Shown here piece after piece: positions 34,325 to 45,277 of a DNA stretch of 64,000 bases. The stretch is from NCBI GenBank assembly GCA_903895725.1, contig CAITUV010000031.1, forward strand, positions 62,001 through 126,000, read 5' to 3'. Origin of the DNA: an uncultured Myxococcales bacterium (lineage in GTDB: Bacteria; Myxococcota_A; UBA9042; CAIXZC01). Positions within the stretch are counted from its first letter, which is position 1. Every line of letters begins with the position of its first letter. The notes under the pieces are model-generated. The model saw nothing but the letters and a program-made list of their open reading frames with translations. It did no database searches and had not been told where the DNA came from. The translations under genes were made by a program, and so were the position numbers.

Positions 34325-37300
34325 TCACAGGCAGTTCATCTCCCAGCACTTGATGTACACGGCAGGCGGCGGGCTCGGAACACAGCAGGTATCGGTGCTC
34401 CCTGCACACTTGTAGCAGCAGTTGCCCGGCTTGTCGGCCGTGCAGGTGAGCTGCGCTCCCTTGGTCGGCAGCCAGCAGGCCAGGCACTGGTCTCCGCAGT
34501 GATCCGGGTCGAACTCGGCGTAGCAGCCTCCGCACTTCTCCTTGTACCCTTCCGGCACGCACGTCCCGCACAGGACCTTGTAACCGGGATGGCACTGAAG
34601 GACGCACGCTCCGGCCTGACAGACGCCGTATCCGTTTGCCGCTCCGGGGCAGGCCTTGCAGTCGGCACCGCAGTGCTGGGGATCGTTGGGGGCAAAGCAG
34701 GTCTGCCCGCACGCGTGGGCCCCCGGCGGCTCGCAGCTCCCGGACGCACACCCGACGGCATCCACGTAGTCCACCTCGATCTGGCGTGAGTACGTGGCAA
34801 GCGGGTATCCCCCGCACAGGAGGACGTAGCGAACGTGGGATTTGACCGGGAGCTCGGCCGTGCCGAACAAGTCCATCGGCGGGACCACATTGCCCACAAA
34901 CGAGTAGCTTCCGGACAGTGTGGTCGGCCCCGTGGGTACCGTCACATCCTGCACCCCCGCAAAGACCCTCACCGGCGTGGCCTGGCTGCACTGACCCAGG
35001 ACATCGGTGCAGCTCGACCCGCAGGCCGTCTTGACCTGCCGGGCAGTGACCCTCAGCACGGTGACGTACGAGATCTCGCCGAAGTCCACCCGGAGGCACC
35101 CTGACACGTCGCCGACCCCGAAGGCCGAGCCGAAGCAGCCGTTGGTGGGAAGGCCTGCACCGATCCCGTCGGCCGCAAGTGCGGAGCTCGCATTGCACGG
35201 CTCGCACGCCGGGTTGTACACGGCTGAGCCCGCGACAACGGGGGCTTTGGCCTTTCCTGTTTCGTCGATCTTCCCGTCACAGTTGTTGTCGATTCCGTCG
35301 AAGCAGAGCTCTTCCGCTCCAGGGAACACGACCGGCTCGGTATCGTTGCAGTCCTTGCCGCCGGAGGCCTGGGATGCGTAGCCATCTCCGTCTGCGTCCA
35401 CGCCGTCGACGCCGTCGCAATCCTGGTCCTTGCCGTCCCCGGCCGAGTCGGCCAGGCCAGGGTGAACCCCGCCATCCTCGTCGTTGCAGTCGTCTCCGCC
35501 CGAGGCCTCGGAGGCATGGTCGTCGCCGTCCAGATCGGTTCCCTCGTGGCCGTCGCAGTTGGTATCCTTGCCGTTACCCAGCAGGTCGAGCACGTCCGGA
35601 TTGATCTGGGCGTCGAAGTCGTAGCAGTCGTCTCCGCCGGTCTGCACGGAGGCGTATCCGTCGCCGTCTGCGTCCACGCCGTCGATTCCGTCGCAGTTGG
35701 CGTCGATTCCGTCTCCGCCGGCATCGGGTGCGTTCGGATGGATCTTCGGATCCGAGTCCTTGCAGTCGAGCTTGGGCCCTGGGCCCGCCGGGTGGCCGTC
35801 GTCATCCGCGTCGATGCCGTCCATGCCGTCGCAGTCCTGGTCCTTGCCGTCGCCGAAGGAGTCCGGTGCGCCCGGATGGAAGGTCTTGTCGTGGTCGTTG
35901 CAGTCGTCTCCGCCGGCCAACGCGGCCAGGAAGCCGTCCTGGTCCTGGTCGACCCCGTCGCTCCCGTCACAGTTGGAGTCGAGGCCGTCCTTGGCCGGGT
36001 CCGAGGCCCCCGGATGGACGGAGGCGGAGCCGTCGTCGCAGTCGCTTCCCCCCGATGCCGTCGACGAGAACCCGTCGCCGTCCGCATCCACGCCATCCGC
36101 TCCGTCACAGTTGGTATCGAGCGCGTCCCCTGCGGCGTCCTGTGCCGTGGGATTGACCCCGGGGTCAGAGTCGTTGCAGTCCGGTCCGCCGGACTGGACC
36201 GAGGCGGCCAGATCCTTGTCCCCGTCATGTCCGTCGATGCCGTCGCAGTCCTGGTCCTGGTCGTCTCCGACCAGGTCCGCTGCACCGAAGTGGACCGAGG
36301 CATCCTGGTCGTTGCAGTCGTTGCCCCCCGAATCGGGCGAGGGGAATCCGTCTCCGTCCCCGTCCTGGCCATCGGTCCCGTCGCAGTCGAAATCGAGCTC
36401 GTCCCCGACGTTGTCGGCTGCCCCCGGGTGCACGCCGGCATCGGAGTCGTTGCAGTCCTTGCCGCCGGATGCCAATGAGGCGTGGCCGTCGCCGTCGCCG
36501 TCCAGGCCGTCCACGCCGTCGCAGTTGGCGTCGTTTCCGTCGCCTGCGGGGTCTGGAGCGCCGGGATGGGCCAGTGGGTCGGCGTCGTCGCAGTCGTCCG
36601 CACCGCCAAAGCCGTCGAGGTCCGCGTCCAGGCCGTCCACGCCGTCGCAGTTGCCGTCGATTCCGTCTCCAGAGGCATCGTCGGCGCCGGGATGGACCGA
36701 AGCATTCGAATCGTCACAGTCGGTCCCTCCGGTCGCGGTCGAGGCGGCCTGATCACCGTCCTCGTCCTTCCCGTCGATGCCGTCACAGTCGGGGTCGGTT
36801 CCGTCTCCGACCAGGTCCACCACGCCCGGGTGGATGGCAGCGTCTTCGTCGTCGCAGTCCTTGCCTCCGGAGGCGGTTCCGGCAAAGCCGTCGAGGTCCG
36901 CGTCGTGCCCGTCGACACCGTCGCAGTCCTGGTCCACCGAGTCCCCGGCCGAGTCCTCCGCTCCGGGATGGACCGTCGGGTCCGCATCGTTGCAGTCGGT
37001 CCCCTGGCTGGCCGGCGACGCGAAGCCGTCCTGGTCCTGGTCCACACCGTCCTTGCCGTCGCAGTTGGTGTCGAGCTTGTCCCCCCAGGGATCGGCCGCC
37101 CCCGGGTTCTTGTTCGGATCGAAGTCGTCGCAATCGAGGCCGCCCGAGTCCTTGCCCGGCCAACCGTCGTCGTCGTTGTCCCGGCCGTCGAGACCGTCGC
37201 AATCCTGGTCCAGCCCGTCTCCGAACGGGTCTTTGGCACCGGGCCAGATGGCCGGGTCGGAGTCGTTGCAGTCCGAGCCGCCAGTGGCCACTCCGGCCAC

Positions 37301-39157
37301 CCCGTCCAGGTCCAGGTCGATGCCGTCGACTCCGTCACAGTTCTGGTCCACTCCGTCTCCCACGAGATCCTCGGCCTTGGGATGGCGAACGGCATCCTTG
37401 TCGTCACAGTCGAGCCCCTTGCTGTTCTTCGAGGCCCACCCATCCCCGTCGGCATCGACGCCGTCGGCACCGTCGCAGTTCTGGTCCACGCCGTCTCCCA
37501 CGTAGTCGTATCCGGACGGCTCGCAAAGGGGGGTGGTCTTCTCCTCTCCTCCTCCGCAGCTCACGAACACGGGCAGAGCCAGCAGTCCAAGCCACAGCCC
37601 CCACCTACGCCACCGCCGAACCCCTCCCAGCCACAGCAGCGCGACTGCCACCAGCGCGAGTGCCGCCGCTCCAGGTCCCCCCGCCGTCGAGGTGGCAGAC
37701 CCCGCACTGCACCCGCCGCCTCCACCGCGGGTCGGCTCCGGCTCCACGGGAGGAAGCGAGTTACCGGCCGCATCGTCGTCCCACAAGTCGGCAACGGTTA
37801 CATCCGCAACCGGGACCTCGGGCGGCTCCACCAGCCCCTCGTCCACCAGGCCGTCGCAGTCATTGTCCTTGCCGTCCGCAACCTCCTCGGCCTTCGGGTG
37901 GACCTGGGCATCGAAGTCGTTGCAGTCGCCCTTGCACATGTTGATGCCGTCGCCGTCCTGGTCGGGCGGGTCATCGGCCTTGCCTGAGCAGTCGTTGTCC
38001 TTTCCGTCGCACAGGTCGAAGGCTCCGGGATGGACCTTGGGGTTCGAGTCGTTGCAGTCCCCCGAGCAGGACGTGTACCCGTCGGCGTCCTGGTCCTTGC
38101 CTTCATCGACCAGGCCGTTGCAGTCATTGTCCTTTCCGTCGCACTTCTCGAACCCCCCGGGGAAGACCTCCTTGTCCGCATCGTTGCAGTCGACGCACAC
38201 GTCGTACCCGTCCTTGTCCCCGTCGACCACCTCGTCCGTCTTGCCGTCGCAGTCGTTGTCTTTGTCGTCGCACAGCTCCTCGGCTTCCGGGCGGATCTCG
38301 GCATCCGCATCGTTGCAGTCGTCGCAGGCGTTCCAGCCGTCGGCATCGGCATCCAGGGCGTCGTCGATGACGCCGTTGCAGTCGTTGTCCTTCTCATCGC
38401 AAAGCTCCTCTGCATCCGGGTGGATGTCCTCGGCGGCGTCGTCGCAATCTCCCGAGCACACGTTCACGCCGTCCCCGTCCCCGTCCGGGACATCGTCGGT
38501 GACGCCATTGCAGTCGTTGTCCACCAGGTCGCAGATCTCGACTGAGCCCGGATGGATCTCGGTCGCGAAATCGTTGCAGTCCGGAGTGGGGCCGCAGATG
38601 GAAAAGCCGTCTCCGTCCAGGTCGTAGCCTTCGTCCGGGCCACCGTCGCAGTCGTTGTCCTTGCCGTCGCAGACCTCCACCCCGTCCGGATAGGCCGCTG
38701 CATCCTTGTCGTCGCAATCCGCACAGCTGTCCCACCCGTCCTTGTCCTGGTCGGTGACGTCGTCGATGAGCGTGTCGCAGTCGTCGTCCACTCCGTTGCA
38801 TTTCTCCTGCGCACCGGGAAATACGGTCTTGTCCTGGTCGTTGCAGTCCAGCGGCGGCTTGCAGGTCGAGAACCCGTCGTTGTCCAGGTCCAGCCCCTCG
38901 TCGATCTTGCCGTTGCAGTTGTCGTCGACCAGGTTGCACACCTCCGGGGCACCGGGGTGGATGAAGTAGTCCGCGTCATTGCAGTCGGGAACGGGGGCGC
39001 AGGTCGTCACGCCGTCCCCGTCCGCATCCTTCGGGATGCACTCGTCGGCGCTGACCGTTGCAGCCGGCGTCAATGCCAGCCAAGCGGCCAGACCGCCTGC
39101 GGCCACCGTCCATCCCAACGAAACCGGGTTGTCCCGATGCTTCAACTTCTGGTTCAT
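34325..39157 (-). CDS. giant MopE-type metal-binding repeat protein with an internal sorting tail and second lipobox
   Basis: 1610 aa with an N-terminal signal peptide (AAWLALTPAATVSA). Residues about 37-445 hold nine units of the form [30 protein letters not shown], the putative metal-binding (MopE) motif. At about 475-515 comes a MYXO-CTERM-like tail: a Gly run with Cys483, a hydrophobic helix (ALALVAVALLWLGG) and Arg residues. Immediately after follows what looks like a new lipoprotein signal, LGLLALPVFVSC (Cys534). Residues 545-1290 carry about 17 units of a second type ending NCDGxDGxDxDGDG. The C-terminal 300 residues are Cys-rich with a discoidin-like stretch. The frame is continuous, but it reads like two secreted proteins joined. 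Confidence 0.85.
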   Translation of the reverse strand: MNQKLKHRDNPVSLGWTVAAGGLAAWLALTPAATVSADECIPKDADGDGVTTCAPVPDCNDADYFIHPGAPEVCNLVDDNCNGKIDEGLDLDNDGFSTCKPPLDCNDQDKTVFPGAQEKCNGVDDDCDTLIDDVTDQDKDGWDSCADCDDKDAAAYPDGVEVCDGKDNDCDGGPDEGYDLDGDGFSICGPTPDCNDFATEIHPGSVEICDLVDNDCNGVTDDVPDGDGDGVNVCSGDCDDAAEDIHPDAEELCDEKDNDCNGVIDDALDADADGWNACDDCNDADAEIRPEAEELCDDKDNDCDGKTDEVVDGDKDGYDVCVDCNDADKEVFPGGFEKCDGKDNDCNGLVDEGKDQDADGYTSCSGDCNDSNPKVHPGAFDLCDGKDNDCSGKADDPPDQDGDGINMCKGDCNDFDAQVHPKAEEVADGKDNDCDGLVDEGLVEPPEVPVADVTVADLWDDDAAGNSLPPVEPEPTRGGGGGCSAGSATSTAGGPGAAALALVAVALLWLGGVRRWRRWGLWLGLLALPVFVSCGGGEEKTTPLCEPSGYDYVGDGVDQNCDGADGVDADGDGWASKNSKGLDCDDKDAVRHPKAEDLVGDGVDQNCDGVDGIDLDLDGVAGVATGGSDCNDSDPAIWPGAKDPFGDGLDQDCDGLDGRDNDDDGWPGKDSGGLDCDDFDPNKNPGAADPWGDKLDTNCDGKDGVDQDQDGFASPASQGTDCNDADPTVHPGAEDSAGDSVDQDCDGVDGHDADLDGFAGTASGGKDCDDEDAAIHPGVVDLVGDGTDPDCDGIDGKDEDGDQAASTATGGTDCDDSNASVHPGADDASGDGIDGNCDGVDGLDADLDGFGGADDCDDADPLAHPGAPDPAGDGNDANCDGVDGLDGDGDGHASLASGGKDCNDSDAGVHPGAADNVGDELDFDCDGTDGQDGDGDGFPSPDSGGNDCNDQDASVHFGAADLVGDDQDQDCDGIDGHDGDKDLAASVQSGGPDCNDSDPGVNPTAQDAAGDALDTNCDGADGVDADGDGFSSTASGGSDCDDGSASVHPGASDPAKDGLDSNCDGSDGVDQDQDGFLAALAGGDDCNDHDKTFHPGAPDSFGDGKDQDCDGMDGIDADDDGHPAGPGPKLDCKDSDPKIHPNAPDAGGDGIDANCDGIDGVDADGDGYASVQTGGDDCYDFDAQINPDVLDLLGNGKDTNCDGHEGTDLDGDDHASEASGGDDCNDEDGGVHPGLADSAGDGKDQDCDGVDGVDADGDGYASQASGGKDCNDTEPVVFPGAEELCFDGIDNNCDGKIDETGKAKAPVVAGSAVYNPACEPCNASSALAADGIGAGLPTNGCFGSAFGVGDVSGCLRVDFGEISYVTVLRVTARQVKTACGSSCTDVLGQCSQATPVRVFAGVQDVTVPTGPTTLSGSYSFVGNVVPPMDLFGTAELPVKSHVRYVLLCGGYPLATYSRQIEVDYVDAVGCASGSCEPPGAHACGQTCFAPNDPQHCGADCKACPGAANGYGVCQAGACVLQCHPGYKVLCGTCVPEGYKEKCGGCYAEFDPDHCGDQCLACWLPTKGAQLTCTADKPGNCCYKCAGSTDTCCVPSPPPAVYIKCWEMNCL

Positions 39158-39199
39158 CCCACGCCCCCATCCGGCACGTGTGCCGGGTTGAACGGGGGC

Positions 39200-39228
39200 A
39201 TTCTACAGCCGACCCGATCTGTGGGCAA
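39200..39228 (-). promoter_or_regulatory. promoter TTGCCC-N17-TAGAAT for the giant MopE-type gene
   Basis: Minus strand TTGCCC (39228-39223), a 17-base spacer and TAGAAT (39205-39200). The short leader contains the inverted repeat CCGGCAC-GT-GTGCCGG (39171-39186), which could be an operator or a leader hairpin close to the start codon at 39157. Confidence 0.6.
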
Positions 39229-39263
39229 CCCGGCAGACCGGCGTGCTGCTCGTGTGCGCAGCC

Positions 39264-39293
39264 TTGACACACCAAGTCGGGACGCATCAGAAT
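39264..39293 (+). promoter_or_regulatory. promoter TTGACA-N18-CAGAAT for the ceramidase-like gene
   Basis: Perfect TTGACA at 39264-39269, an 18-base spacer and CAGAAT at 39288-39293. ATG 39321 follows with GGGGAGGGGGA as ribosome site. It is divergent from the MopE-type gene promoter about 40 bases away. Confidence 0.55.
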
Positions 39294-39320
39294 GGCTCCC
39301 GTACACGGGGAGGGGGACTC

Positions 39321-40541
39321 ATGCCGGCAAGGAACGAGTACACGGTGGGGACGGGAAGCGTGGACATCACTCCGTCGCTGGACAGGCCGGTCTACCTGGC
39401 CGGGTTCGCTCCGAACCGGACAGCGCTCGAGGTGCTGCATCCGCTCGAGGTGCGTGCCCTGTACGTGCGGGACCGCTACGAAGGCTCGGTCTGTCTGGTT
39501 GTTTTCGACCTCATCGGCTTCCTGAATCCGTCGGTGGAGCGGGTGCGAAAGCGGGTAAGGCACCTGCTTGCGCCCGAGCGCGTGATCATCTGTTCCACGC
39601 ACGCGCACTCGGTCCCCGATACCCTGGGGTTGTGGGGCAAGGCCATACTCGGAATTCCATACCGCTCGGGCGTGGACAAGGACTACCTCGCCCGGGCGGA
39701 GGATGCCGCCGTACGGGCCATCGAGCAGGCCGTGGCTTCGGCCAGCCCGGCCGACCTCGTCGCTGCGAAGTTCCAGGTGCCCGACGGGTTGGTGCGCAAC
39801 GACCGGAAAGGGGGAGGGAGCTACCCCATGGCGTTCGTGCTCGGGGTCATGAGAGAGGGCAAGCCCGTGACCGCCCTGCTCAACTTTGCCGCGCACCCCG
39901 AGGCCCTCTGGGAGAAGAACCGGGCCGTCAGCCCGGACTACCCGGGGCCTTTCCGCCACCGGATGGCCGATGCGGGGATCGAGGCGCTCTTCTTCCAGGG
40001 ACCGCTCGGTGCCATGCTTACCCCCGATGTCCCTCGGGACTCGAACGTGGAAGCCCGTCGGGAGTTCATCGAGCGGATGGGGGCGCGGCTGGCCGAGCTG
40101 ACCCGGCAGGCGCTGGCTTCGGCCGAGCCCCTGATCGGACCGGTCCGGCTGGCTGCCCGCTCCATGTCCGTCGCCAACCTGAACCGCCGATTCACGTTTG
40201 CCGGCAAGGTCGGCTTCATCGACCGTCCGATCGACAACGGGCTCATCTCGACGGCCATGGCATTCGGGTGCATCGGAGGGCTCAAGTTCGTGACCGTCCC
40301 GGGGGAGGCTTCACCCGAGGTTGGCCATGAGCTCTACGAGGCCTGCGGAAAGGGGCTGGCCATGGTGCTGACCCTGGGCCTCGACGAGCTGGGCTACATC
40401 ATCCCGGCCGAGTTCTTTAACCTGAAGGAATACGCGTACGAGAAGACGATGTCCATCGGCCCGCACGCAGCTTCCACCTTCGTCAAGATCGCGTATGCAT
40501 TGCGGCGCGAGTGCCTGGCCGACGAGCCGCGCAGCGCTTAG
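39321..40541 (+). CDS. neutral/alkaline ceramidase N-terminal-domain protein
   Basis: A 406-aa hydrolase-like protein resembling the catalytic N-terminal domain of neutral ceramidases: VGTGSVDITPSLDRPVYLAGFAPNR at the start, LVVFDLIGF, and the zinc-site motif ICSTHAHSVPDT (family STHxHS). Later NFAAHPEALWEKN supplies another metal ligand. It lacks the C-terminal Ig-like domain of true ceramidases and has no signal peptide, so it may act in the cytoplasm on another amide or ester. Start ATG 39321 follows a strong purine-rich site. Single-gene unit between two giant repeat-protein genes on the other strand. Confidence 0.82.
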   Translation: MPARNEYTVGTGSVDITPSLDRPVYLAGFAPNRTALEVLHPLEVRALYVRDRYEGSVCLVVFDLIGFLNPSVERVRKRVRHLLAPERVIICSTHAHSVPDTLGLWGKAILGIPYRSGVDKDYLARAEDAAVRAIEQAVASASPADLVAAKFQVPDGLVRNDRKGGGSYPMAFVLGVMREGKPVTALLNFAAHPEALWEKNRAVSPDYPGPFRHRMADAGIEALFFQGPLGAMLTPDVPRDSNVEARREFIERMGARLAELTRQALASAEPLIGPVRLAARSMSVANLNRRFTFAGKVGFIDRPIDNGLISTAMAFGCIGGLKFVTVPGEASPEVGHELYEACGKGLAMVLTLGLDELGYIIPAEFFNLKEYAYEKTMSIGPHAASTFVKIAYALRRECLADEPRSA

Positions 40542-40603
40542 AGCTCAAAGGCCGGGTCATACCGCCAGCGCCCCGACCCCGCTCGCCAGGAGCTCTGGAA
40601 GGA

Positions 40604-43600
40604 CTACTTGAAGGACCCTTCGCCGGCGTCGTAGACACGGCCGGCATTGGCGGCCCCCGGCTTGGGGCCGAGGTACTTGTTGTAGAACAGCTTAATCGTG
40701 CCGCCGATGTCCGTCTTGCCGTTGCCGCCGCGGGCGCTGACCCGTTCCACGCCTGTTGCCCAGGTCTCGATGGTGGCGGCTTCGAGTCGGATTCCGCCGC
40801 CAGCGCCGCTGCCGCCCGGGTTGCTGGTGGAGTTGCCGCCGTCGTCACGAGCACCGCCGGCACCGCCTGCTCCGTTGGCCAGGATCCTCGACGAGGCGGA
40901 CAGGGTGAGCGTGTCCGCTGCGTACAGGACGAGCCAGCCGCCGCCGGCTGCACCGCCACCGCCTCCGGTCTCCTGGTTGCCGCACCCGCCGCCGCCCCCA
41001 CCCGAGCCGAGACGTAGCGACCGGTCCGTGGTCGTATCTCCGTTGGCGGTCGAGGCCGCATATCCGCCGTCCGTACCAGCCTGCGAAGGAGCGCCGCCGC
41101 CCGCCCCGCCGAACGGTCCGGCCCCCTTACCGCCATTGGGGGTCTCGCCCCCGCCCTCGCCGCCGGTCCCGCCGCCGCCGCCCCCGCCGGAATCCACCCC
41201 GCCGCCGGCCCACTGGGTCCCGCCGCTGCCACCGCCGCCGTAGCCACCGCCGCCGCCTCCGGTCCAGTTGTCGCACCCGGGAACGCCATGGGCGCCGCCG
41301 CCCGAGAACTCGCCGCTGCCACCGGTTCCGGGGTTGCCCGAGGAGGCCGTGCTGCCAGTCCCTCCAACGGTACCGGCCGGACCATCTCCGCCGTCCCGCC
41401 CCGCCTGGCCGCCGCAGGCAGTGGAGCCGCTCCCCCCGCCCAGCATGTTCCCCTTTCCGCCGCTTCCGTTGCCGCCCGAGCCCCCGAGTCCTCCCGGCGA
41501 GCCACCTCCGCCCGCTCCGGAGCCGCCCTCGCCGTCGGCACCGTTGCCGCCCAGGCCGCTGCTCCCGCCGCGGCCGCGCTGCGCCGGTGACACGCTGCCG
41601 CCACCGCCGCCACCGCCGCCGCCGTACCCCCGCCCCGAGGCCGAGATCACCCCGTCCACCAGGATCGTGTTGGCGTGGATTGCCAGCCATCCGTCCTTGG
41701 GGGCCGTCACCGACGGAGCGGAAGCGCTCACCCCTTCGCCGACGTTGTCCTGCTTGCCGAATCCCTGAACGTTCACGGTCGTGCCTGCACCGACATTCAC
41801 GGTCTCGAAGTAGTGGTTGCCGAAGAACGCGGTCACACCGTTCTGCGGCCAGTTCGCCGAGAAACCACCGTTGAGCCCCGCGGTCGAAGCCCCGTCCCAG
41901 CTGGCAAGCTCGGCGATCTGCACGCCGTTCGAGGTGGCTCCGGTCCCCAGGCCGAGCGCTCCCACCGGCACCACCGTGACGTAGTAGGTCGTGCCGACCC
42001 AGGCCCCTTGCAGCGAAAGGCCCGTGAGCGTGGACGAGACCGCGTTCCCCACGTCCGTCGGGGCCTTCACGTCCTGGGCTCCGGGGGTCGTTCCAACGGA
42101 TACCAGGTAGGACAGAGCCCCGTCCGAGCCGCTCCAGTTGACCTTGAGCTGGCCGTCCCCCGCAGTCACGGGGGAGTATTGGAATCGCAGGTCGACCCCG
42201 GGCTCGAGGCTGCCGTCGGCCACGGCCCCGACCGGGCACACGGAGTTGGAGCACCCGGGGCACACCAGGTTCGGATCGTCATCCACGCCGTTGCAGTCGT
42301 CGTCCAGCCCGTTGCAGATTTCCACCCCGGCGCCTTCCAGGGGATCACACAGCTGCGGCACCCCGTCCGCACACAGATCGACCTGGTGCTCGCAGACCCC
42401 CTTGCCGCACGACGAGCTTCCCAGGCCGTCGTCGACCAGCCCGTTGCAGTCGTTGTCCAGTCCATCACATGCTTCGGGTTTCGCTCCCTCCATCGGGTCG
42501 CATTCCTGAGGCTGCCCCTGCACGCACAGCTGGACCGTGTGGAGGCAGACCCCGAGGCCGCACGCTTCCACCCCCAGCTCCTCGTCCACCTGCTTGTCGC
42601 AGTCGTTGTCCAGCCCGTCGCAGATCTCCGGAAGCGCTCCCAGGAACGGGTCGCAAGGCAGCACCTTTCCCCCGGTACAGTAGGGTTGGGAGTGTGCGCA
42701 TTCCCCTGACCCGCACGAGACTTCGCCGAGCTCCTCGTCGGCCGCTCCGTCACAGTCGTTGTCCTTGCCGTCGCACACCTCGTTCGAGGCACCGGCCAGA
42801 GGGTCGCAGACCTGCGGCTCGCCGTCCAGGCAGGCGGGCTGGGAGTGCAGGCACGCTCCCACGCCGCAGGTGATGTTGCCCAGCTTCTCGTCCGACAGTC
42901 CGTCGCAGTCGTTGTCCTTGCCGTCACAGCTCTCGTCCGAGGCCCCGGCCGTCGGATCGCACGTCACCGGCTTGCCTGCTGCACAGTTCGGGACCGAGTG
43001 CAGGCACACGCCGAGCCCGCAGGTCGAGCTCCCCAGCCCGTCGTCCAGGAGGCCGTTGCAGTCGTTGTCCTTGCCGTCGCAGCTTTCCGGGGCAGCCCCG
43101 AAGAACGGATCGCACGTCTGCGGCAGGCCGTCCTGGCAGGCGTCGACCACGTGGAAGCACACCCCTTTGCCGCAGGCGAGCTGGCCGACCCCGTCGTCGA
43201 TCTTGCCGTTACAGTTGTCGTCCTTGCCGTTGCAGACTTCGGGAACGCCGGGCTGGATGGCCGGATCCAGCGGAGCGCAATCCAGGTCGTCGGGCGTCCC
43301 GTCGTCATCGTCGTCGAGGTCCACGCAGTTCTTGAGCCCGTCCGCGTCGAAGTCCGGGAAACCCTCGTCCACCTGGCCGTCACAGTCGTTGTCCGAGCCG
43401 TCGCAGGCATCGACGGCACCCGGATGGATCAGTGCGTCGAAGGGAGCGCAGTCCAGCGCGTCCGGGGTCCCGTCCCCGTCCTTGTCGTCCTCGCACGCGT
43501 CTCCGGTCCCGTCCTGGTCCGAGTCCTTCTGGTCGGGGTTGGCCACCATGGGGCAGTTGTCGCTGCCGTCCCCATGACCGTCGCCGTCGTCGTCGTCGTC

Positions 43601-45277
43601 GCAGGCATCGCCGAGCCCGTCGTCGTCGATGTCGCCCTGGAGGGTGTTTTTGAGGAGCGGGCAGTTGTCCACGGCATTGGGGATGGAATCTCCGTCCACG
43701 TCCGCATCGCAGGCATCTCCGATTCCGTCCTGGTCCGAGTCCTTCTGGTCGGGGTTGACGACTCCGGGGCAGTTGTCCGCAGAGTTGATGAGGCCGTCAC
43801 CGTCCAGATCGGAGTCTGAACAGTCAGCCAGTCCATCCGCATCGGCGTCCGGGAACCCCTCGTCGGCCTTGCCGGAGCAGTTGTCGTCGATGCCGTCGCA
43901 CTCCTCGATCTGGCCCGGGAAGATGGACGAGTCGAGCGGCTTGCAGTCGACCGCGTCCTCCGCCGCATCGTTGTCGTCGTCGGGATCCTGGCAGTCCTTG
44001 AAGCCGTCGGCATCCGTGTCGGTAAAGCCCTCGTCCACCAGGTAGTCGCAGTTGTTGTCCTTTCCGTCGCAGGCCTCCACGGCCCCCGGCAACACCTTGG
44101 GGTCGAGGGGCGCACAGTCCTGCGGGTCCGCGACCAGGTCGTTGTCGTCGTCGAGATCGCAGGCGTCGCCCTTGCCATCGAGGTCGAAGTCCTCCTGCTG
44201 CGGGTTGGGCGTGAGCGGGCAGTTGTCCGGGCCGTCGAACACCCCGTCGTCGTCCTTGTCCGTTTCCATGCAGTCTGCGATACCGTCCTGGTCCGAGTCG
44301 GGATACTCCTCGTCCACCGTCTTGTCGCAGTCGTTGTCCTTTCCGTCGCACGCCTCCGGCTCCGGCACCGGTCCCTGACAGACCATGTTCCCATCGTCGC
44401 ACTGCTGGAGGCCCTCGCATTCCCCGAACTCGTTGGAGACGGTGCAGGGATCGCCGCCCAGCTCCTCGTCCACGCCTCCGTCGCAGTCGTTGTCAGTGCC
44501 GTCGCAGCTCTCCGCCTGGGGCACCAGGGCGGAGCATGGCTGCAGTCCGGAATGATCGCACGCCCGGGATCCCGTGCACGTGCCGAAATCGTTCTGCACG
44601 AAGCATTCGGTGGAGGCCGCCTCGTCCGCGTACAGGTCGGTGCAGACGCACTCGCCCTCCTGGCGCAGGCAGAAGTCGCCGGATTCTCCGCTTCGACCTG
44701 TGGCCGCCTGGCAGACATAGCCCTCGGGACAGGGGGACTGCGCATCGCACGGGCTTCCACAGAAGCTCCCCGCGGCTCCGTAAGCCACGCAGACATCGCC
44801 AGCATCGACGCCGTTCACGCTGCAATCGGTGTTCTTGACGCAGGGGCGGCACAGGGTCGCACCGGTCGGTGCGCAGATGAAGACCTCGTCCGGCAGGCTC
44901 GGCTTGTGGAGGGTGCAGAGCCATCCGAAGGGGCACTCTTCCACGCACTGGAGCGTGCACACCTTCCCGTCCGGGGTCTGGATGCAGAACCCGGATTCGC
45001 ACTCGGTGCCCGATTCGCACGGATAGCCCGGTTCGCCGGGACCCGGGCCGACGTCGGCCACTTCCATGAGCTCTCCCGGGGTCCACTCGCCGGGCAGCTC
45101 CGGCGTCCCGAGCTCGTCGGTCCGGTCTCTCGCGTCGACGATGCCGTCGTCGGGTAGCGTTTCCCCCGCCATTCCGTCCGGAATTGCGTCCGGCAGCTCT
45201 GAGAGCTGCACGATGCCTCCCGAGCCGCACCCGACCAACACCAACGACGCGACGATGAGACGAGGCACGTTTCTCAT
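40604..45277 (-). CDS. giant lipoprotein with MopE and type-3 repeats and a glycine-rich C-terminus
   Basis: 1557 aa from ATG 45277; lipobox LVLVGC with Cys17. Residues about 80-235 are Cys-rich ([31 protein letters not shown]), like the small disulfide modules of myxobacterial lipoproteins. Then come MopE units ([17 protein letters not shown]), a block of thrombospondin type-3-like turns (about 360-640, [20 protein letters not shown]), and about eight units of a Cys-rich type (CGxGxCxHSxxxCxxGxPQxCDP). A fibronectin-like segment follows (about 1040-1110), then a roughly 250-residue Gly/Ser-rich region up to the C-terminus ([11 protein letters not shown]). Probably a Ca-binding surface protein. 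The long in-frame extension upstream of the chosen start is non-coding. Confidence 0.85.
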   Translation of the reverse strand: MRNVPRLIVASLVLVGCGSGGIVQLSELPDAIPDGMAGETLPDDGIVDARDRTDELGTPELPGEWTPGELMEVADVGPGPGEPGYPCESGTECESGFCIQTPDGKVCTLQCVEECPFGWLCTLHKPSLPDEVFICAPTGATLCRPCVKNTDCSVNGVDAGDVCVAYGAAGSFCGSPCDAQSPCPEGYVCQAATGRSGESGDFCLRQEGECVCTDLYADEAASTECFVQNDFGTCTGSRACDHSGLQPCSALVPQAESCDGTDNDCDGGVDEELGGDPCTVSNEFGECEGLQQCDDGNMVCQGPVPEPEACDGKDNDCDKTVDEEYPDSDQDGIADCMETDKDDDGVFDGPDNCPLTPNPQQEDFDLDGKGDACDLDDDNDLVADPQDCAPLDPKVLPGAVEACDGKDNNCDYLVDEGFTDTDADGFKDCQDPDDDNDAAEDAVDCKPLDSSIFPGQIEECDGIDDNCSGKADEGFPDADADGLADCSDSDLDGDGLINSADNCPGVVNPDQKDSDQDGIGDACDADVDGDSIPNAVDNCPLLKNTLQGDIDDDGLGDACDDDDDGDGHGDGSDNCPMVANPDQKDSDQDGTGDACEDDKDGDGTPDALDCAPFDALIHPGAVDACDGSDNDCDGQVDEGFPDFDADGLKNCVDLDDDDDGTPDDLDCAPLDPAIQPGVPEVCNGKDDNCNGKIDDGVGQLACGKGVCFHVVDACQDGLPQTCDPFFGAAPESCDGKDNDCNGLLDDGLGSSTCGLGVCLHSVPNCAAGKPVTCDPTAGASDESCDGKDNDCDGLSDEKLGNITCGVGACLHSQPACLDGEPQVCDPLAGASNEVCDGKDNDCDGAADEELGEVSCGSGECAHSQPYCTGGKVLPCDPFLGALPEICDGLDNDCDKQVDEELGVEACGLGVCLHTVQLCVQGQPQECDPMEGAKPEACDGLDNDCNGLVDDGLGSSSCGKGVCEHQVDLCADGVPQLCDPLEGAGVEICNGLDDDCNGVDDDPNLVCPGCSNSVCPVGAVADGSLEPGVDLRFQYSPVTAGDGQLKVNWSGSDGALSYLVSVGTTPGAQDVKAPTDVGNAVSSTLTGLSLQGAWVGTTYYVTVVPVGALGLGTGATSNGVQIAELASWDGASTAGLNGGFSANWPQNGVTAFFGNHYFETVNVGAGTTVNVQGFGKQDNVGEGVSASAPSVTAPKDGWLAIHANTILVDGVISASGRGYGGGGGGGGGSVSPAQRGRGGSSGLGGNGADGEGGSGAGGGGSPGGLGGSGGNGSGGKGNMLGGGSGSTACGGQAGRDGGDGPAGTVGGTGSTASSGNPGTGGSGEFSGGGAHGVPGCDNWTGGGGGGYGGGGSGGTQWAGGGVDSGGGGGGGTGGEGGGETPNGGKGAGPFGGAGGGAPSQAGTDGGYAASTANGDTTTDRSLRLGSGGGGGGCGNQETGGGGGAAGGGWLVLYAADTLTLSASSRILANGAGGAGGARDDGGNSTSNPGGSGAGGGIRLEAATIETWATGVERVSARGGNGKTDIGGTIKLFYNKYLGPKPGAANAGRVYDAGEGSFK

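Noticed and set aside
35462..37987. Several long plus-strand frames (Arg-, Ser- or Val-rich) opposite the giant MopE-type gene
   Set aside because: Their periodic composition follows from the repeat units on the minus strand.
34325..45277. Repeat-rich DNA as satellite or CRISPR-like arrays
   Set aside because: The periodicity is explained by protein repeats in open frames with signal peptides.
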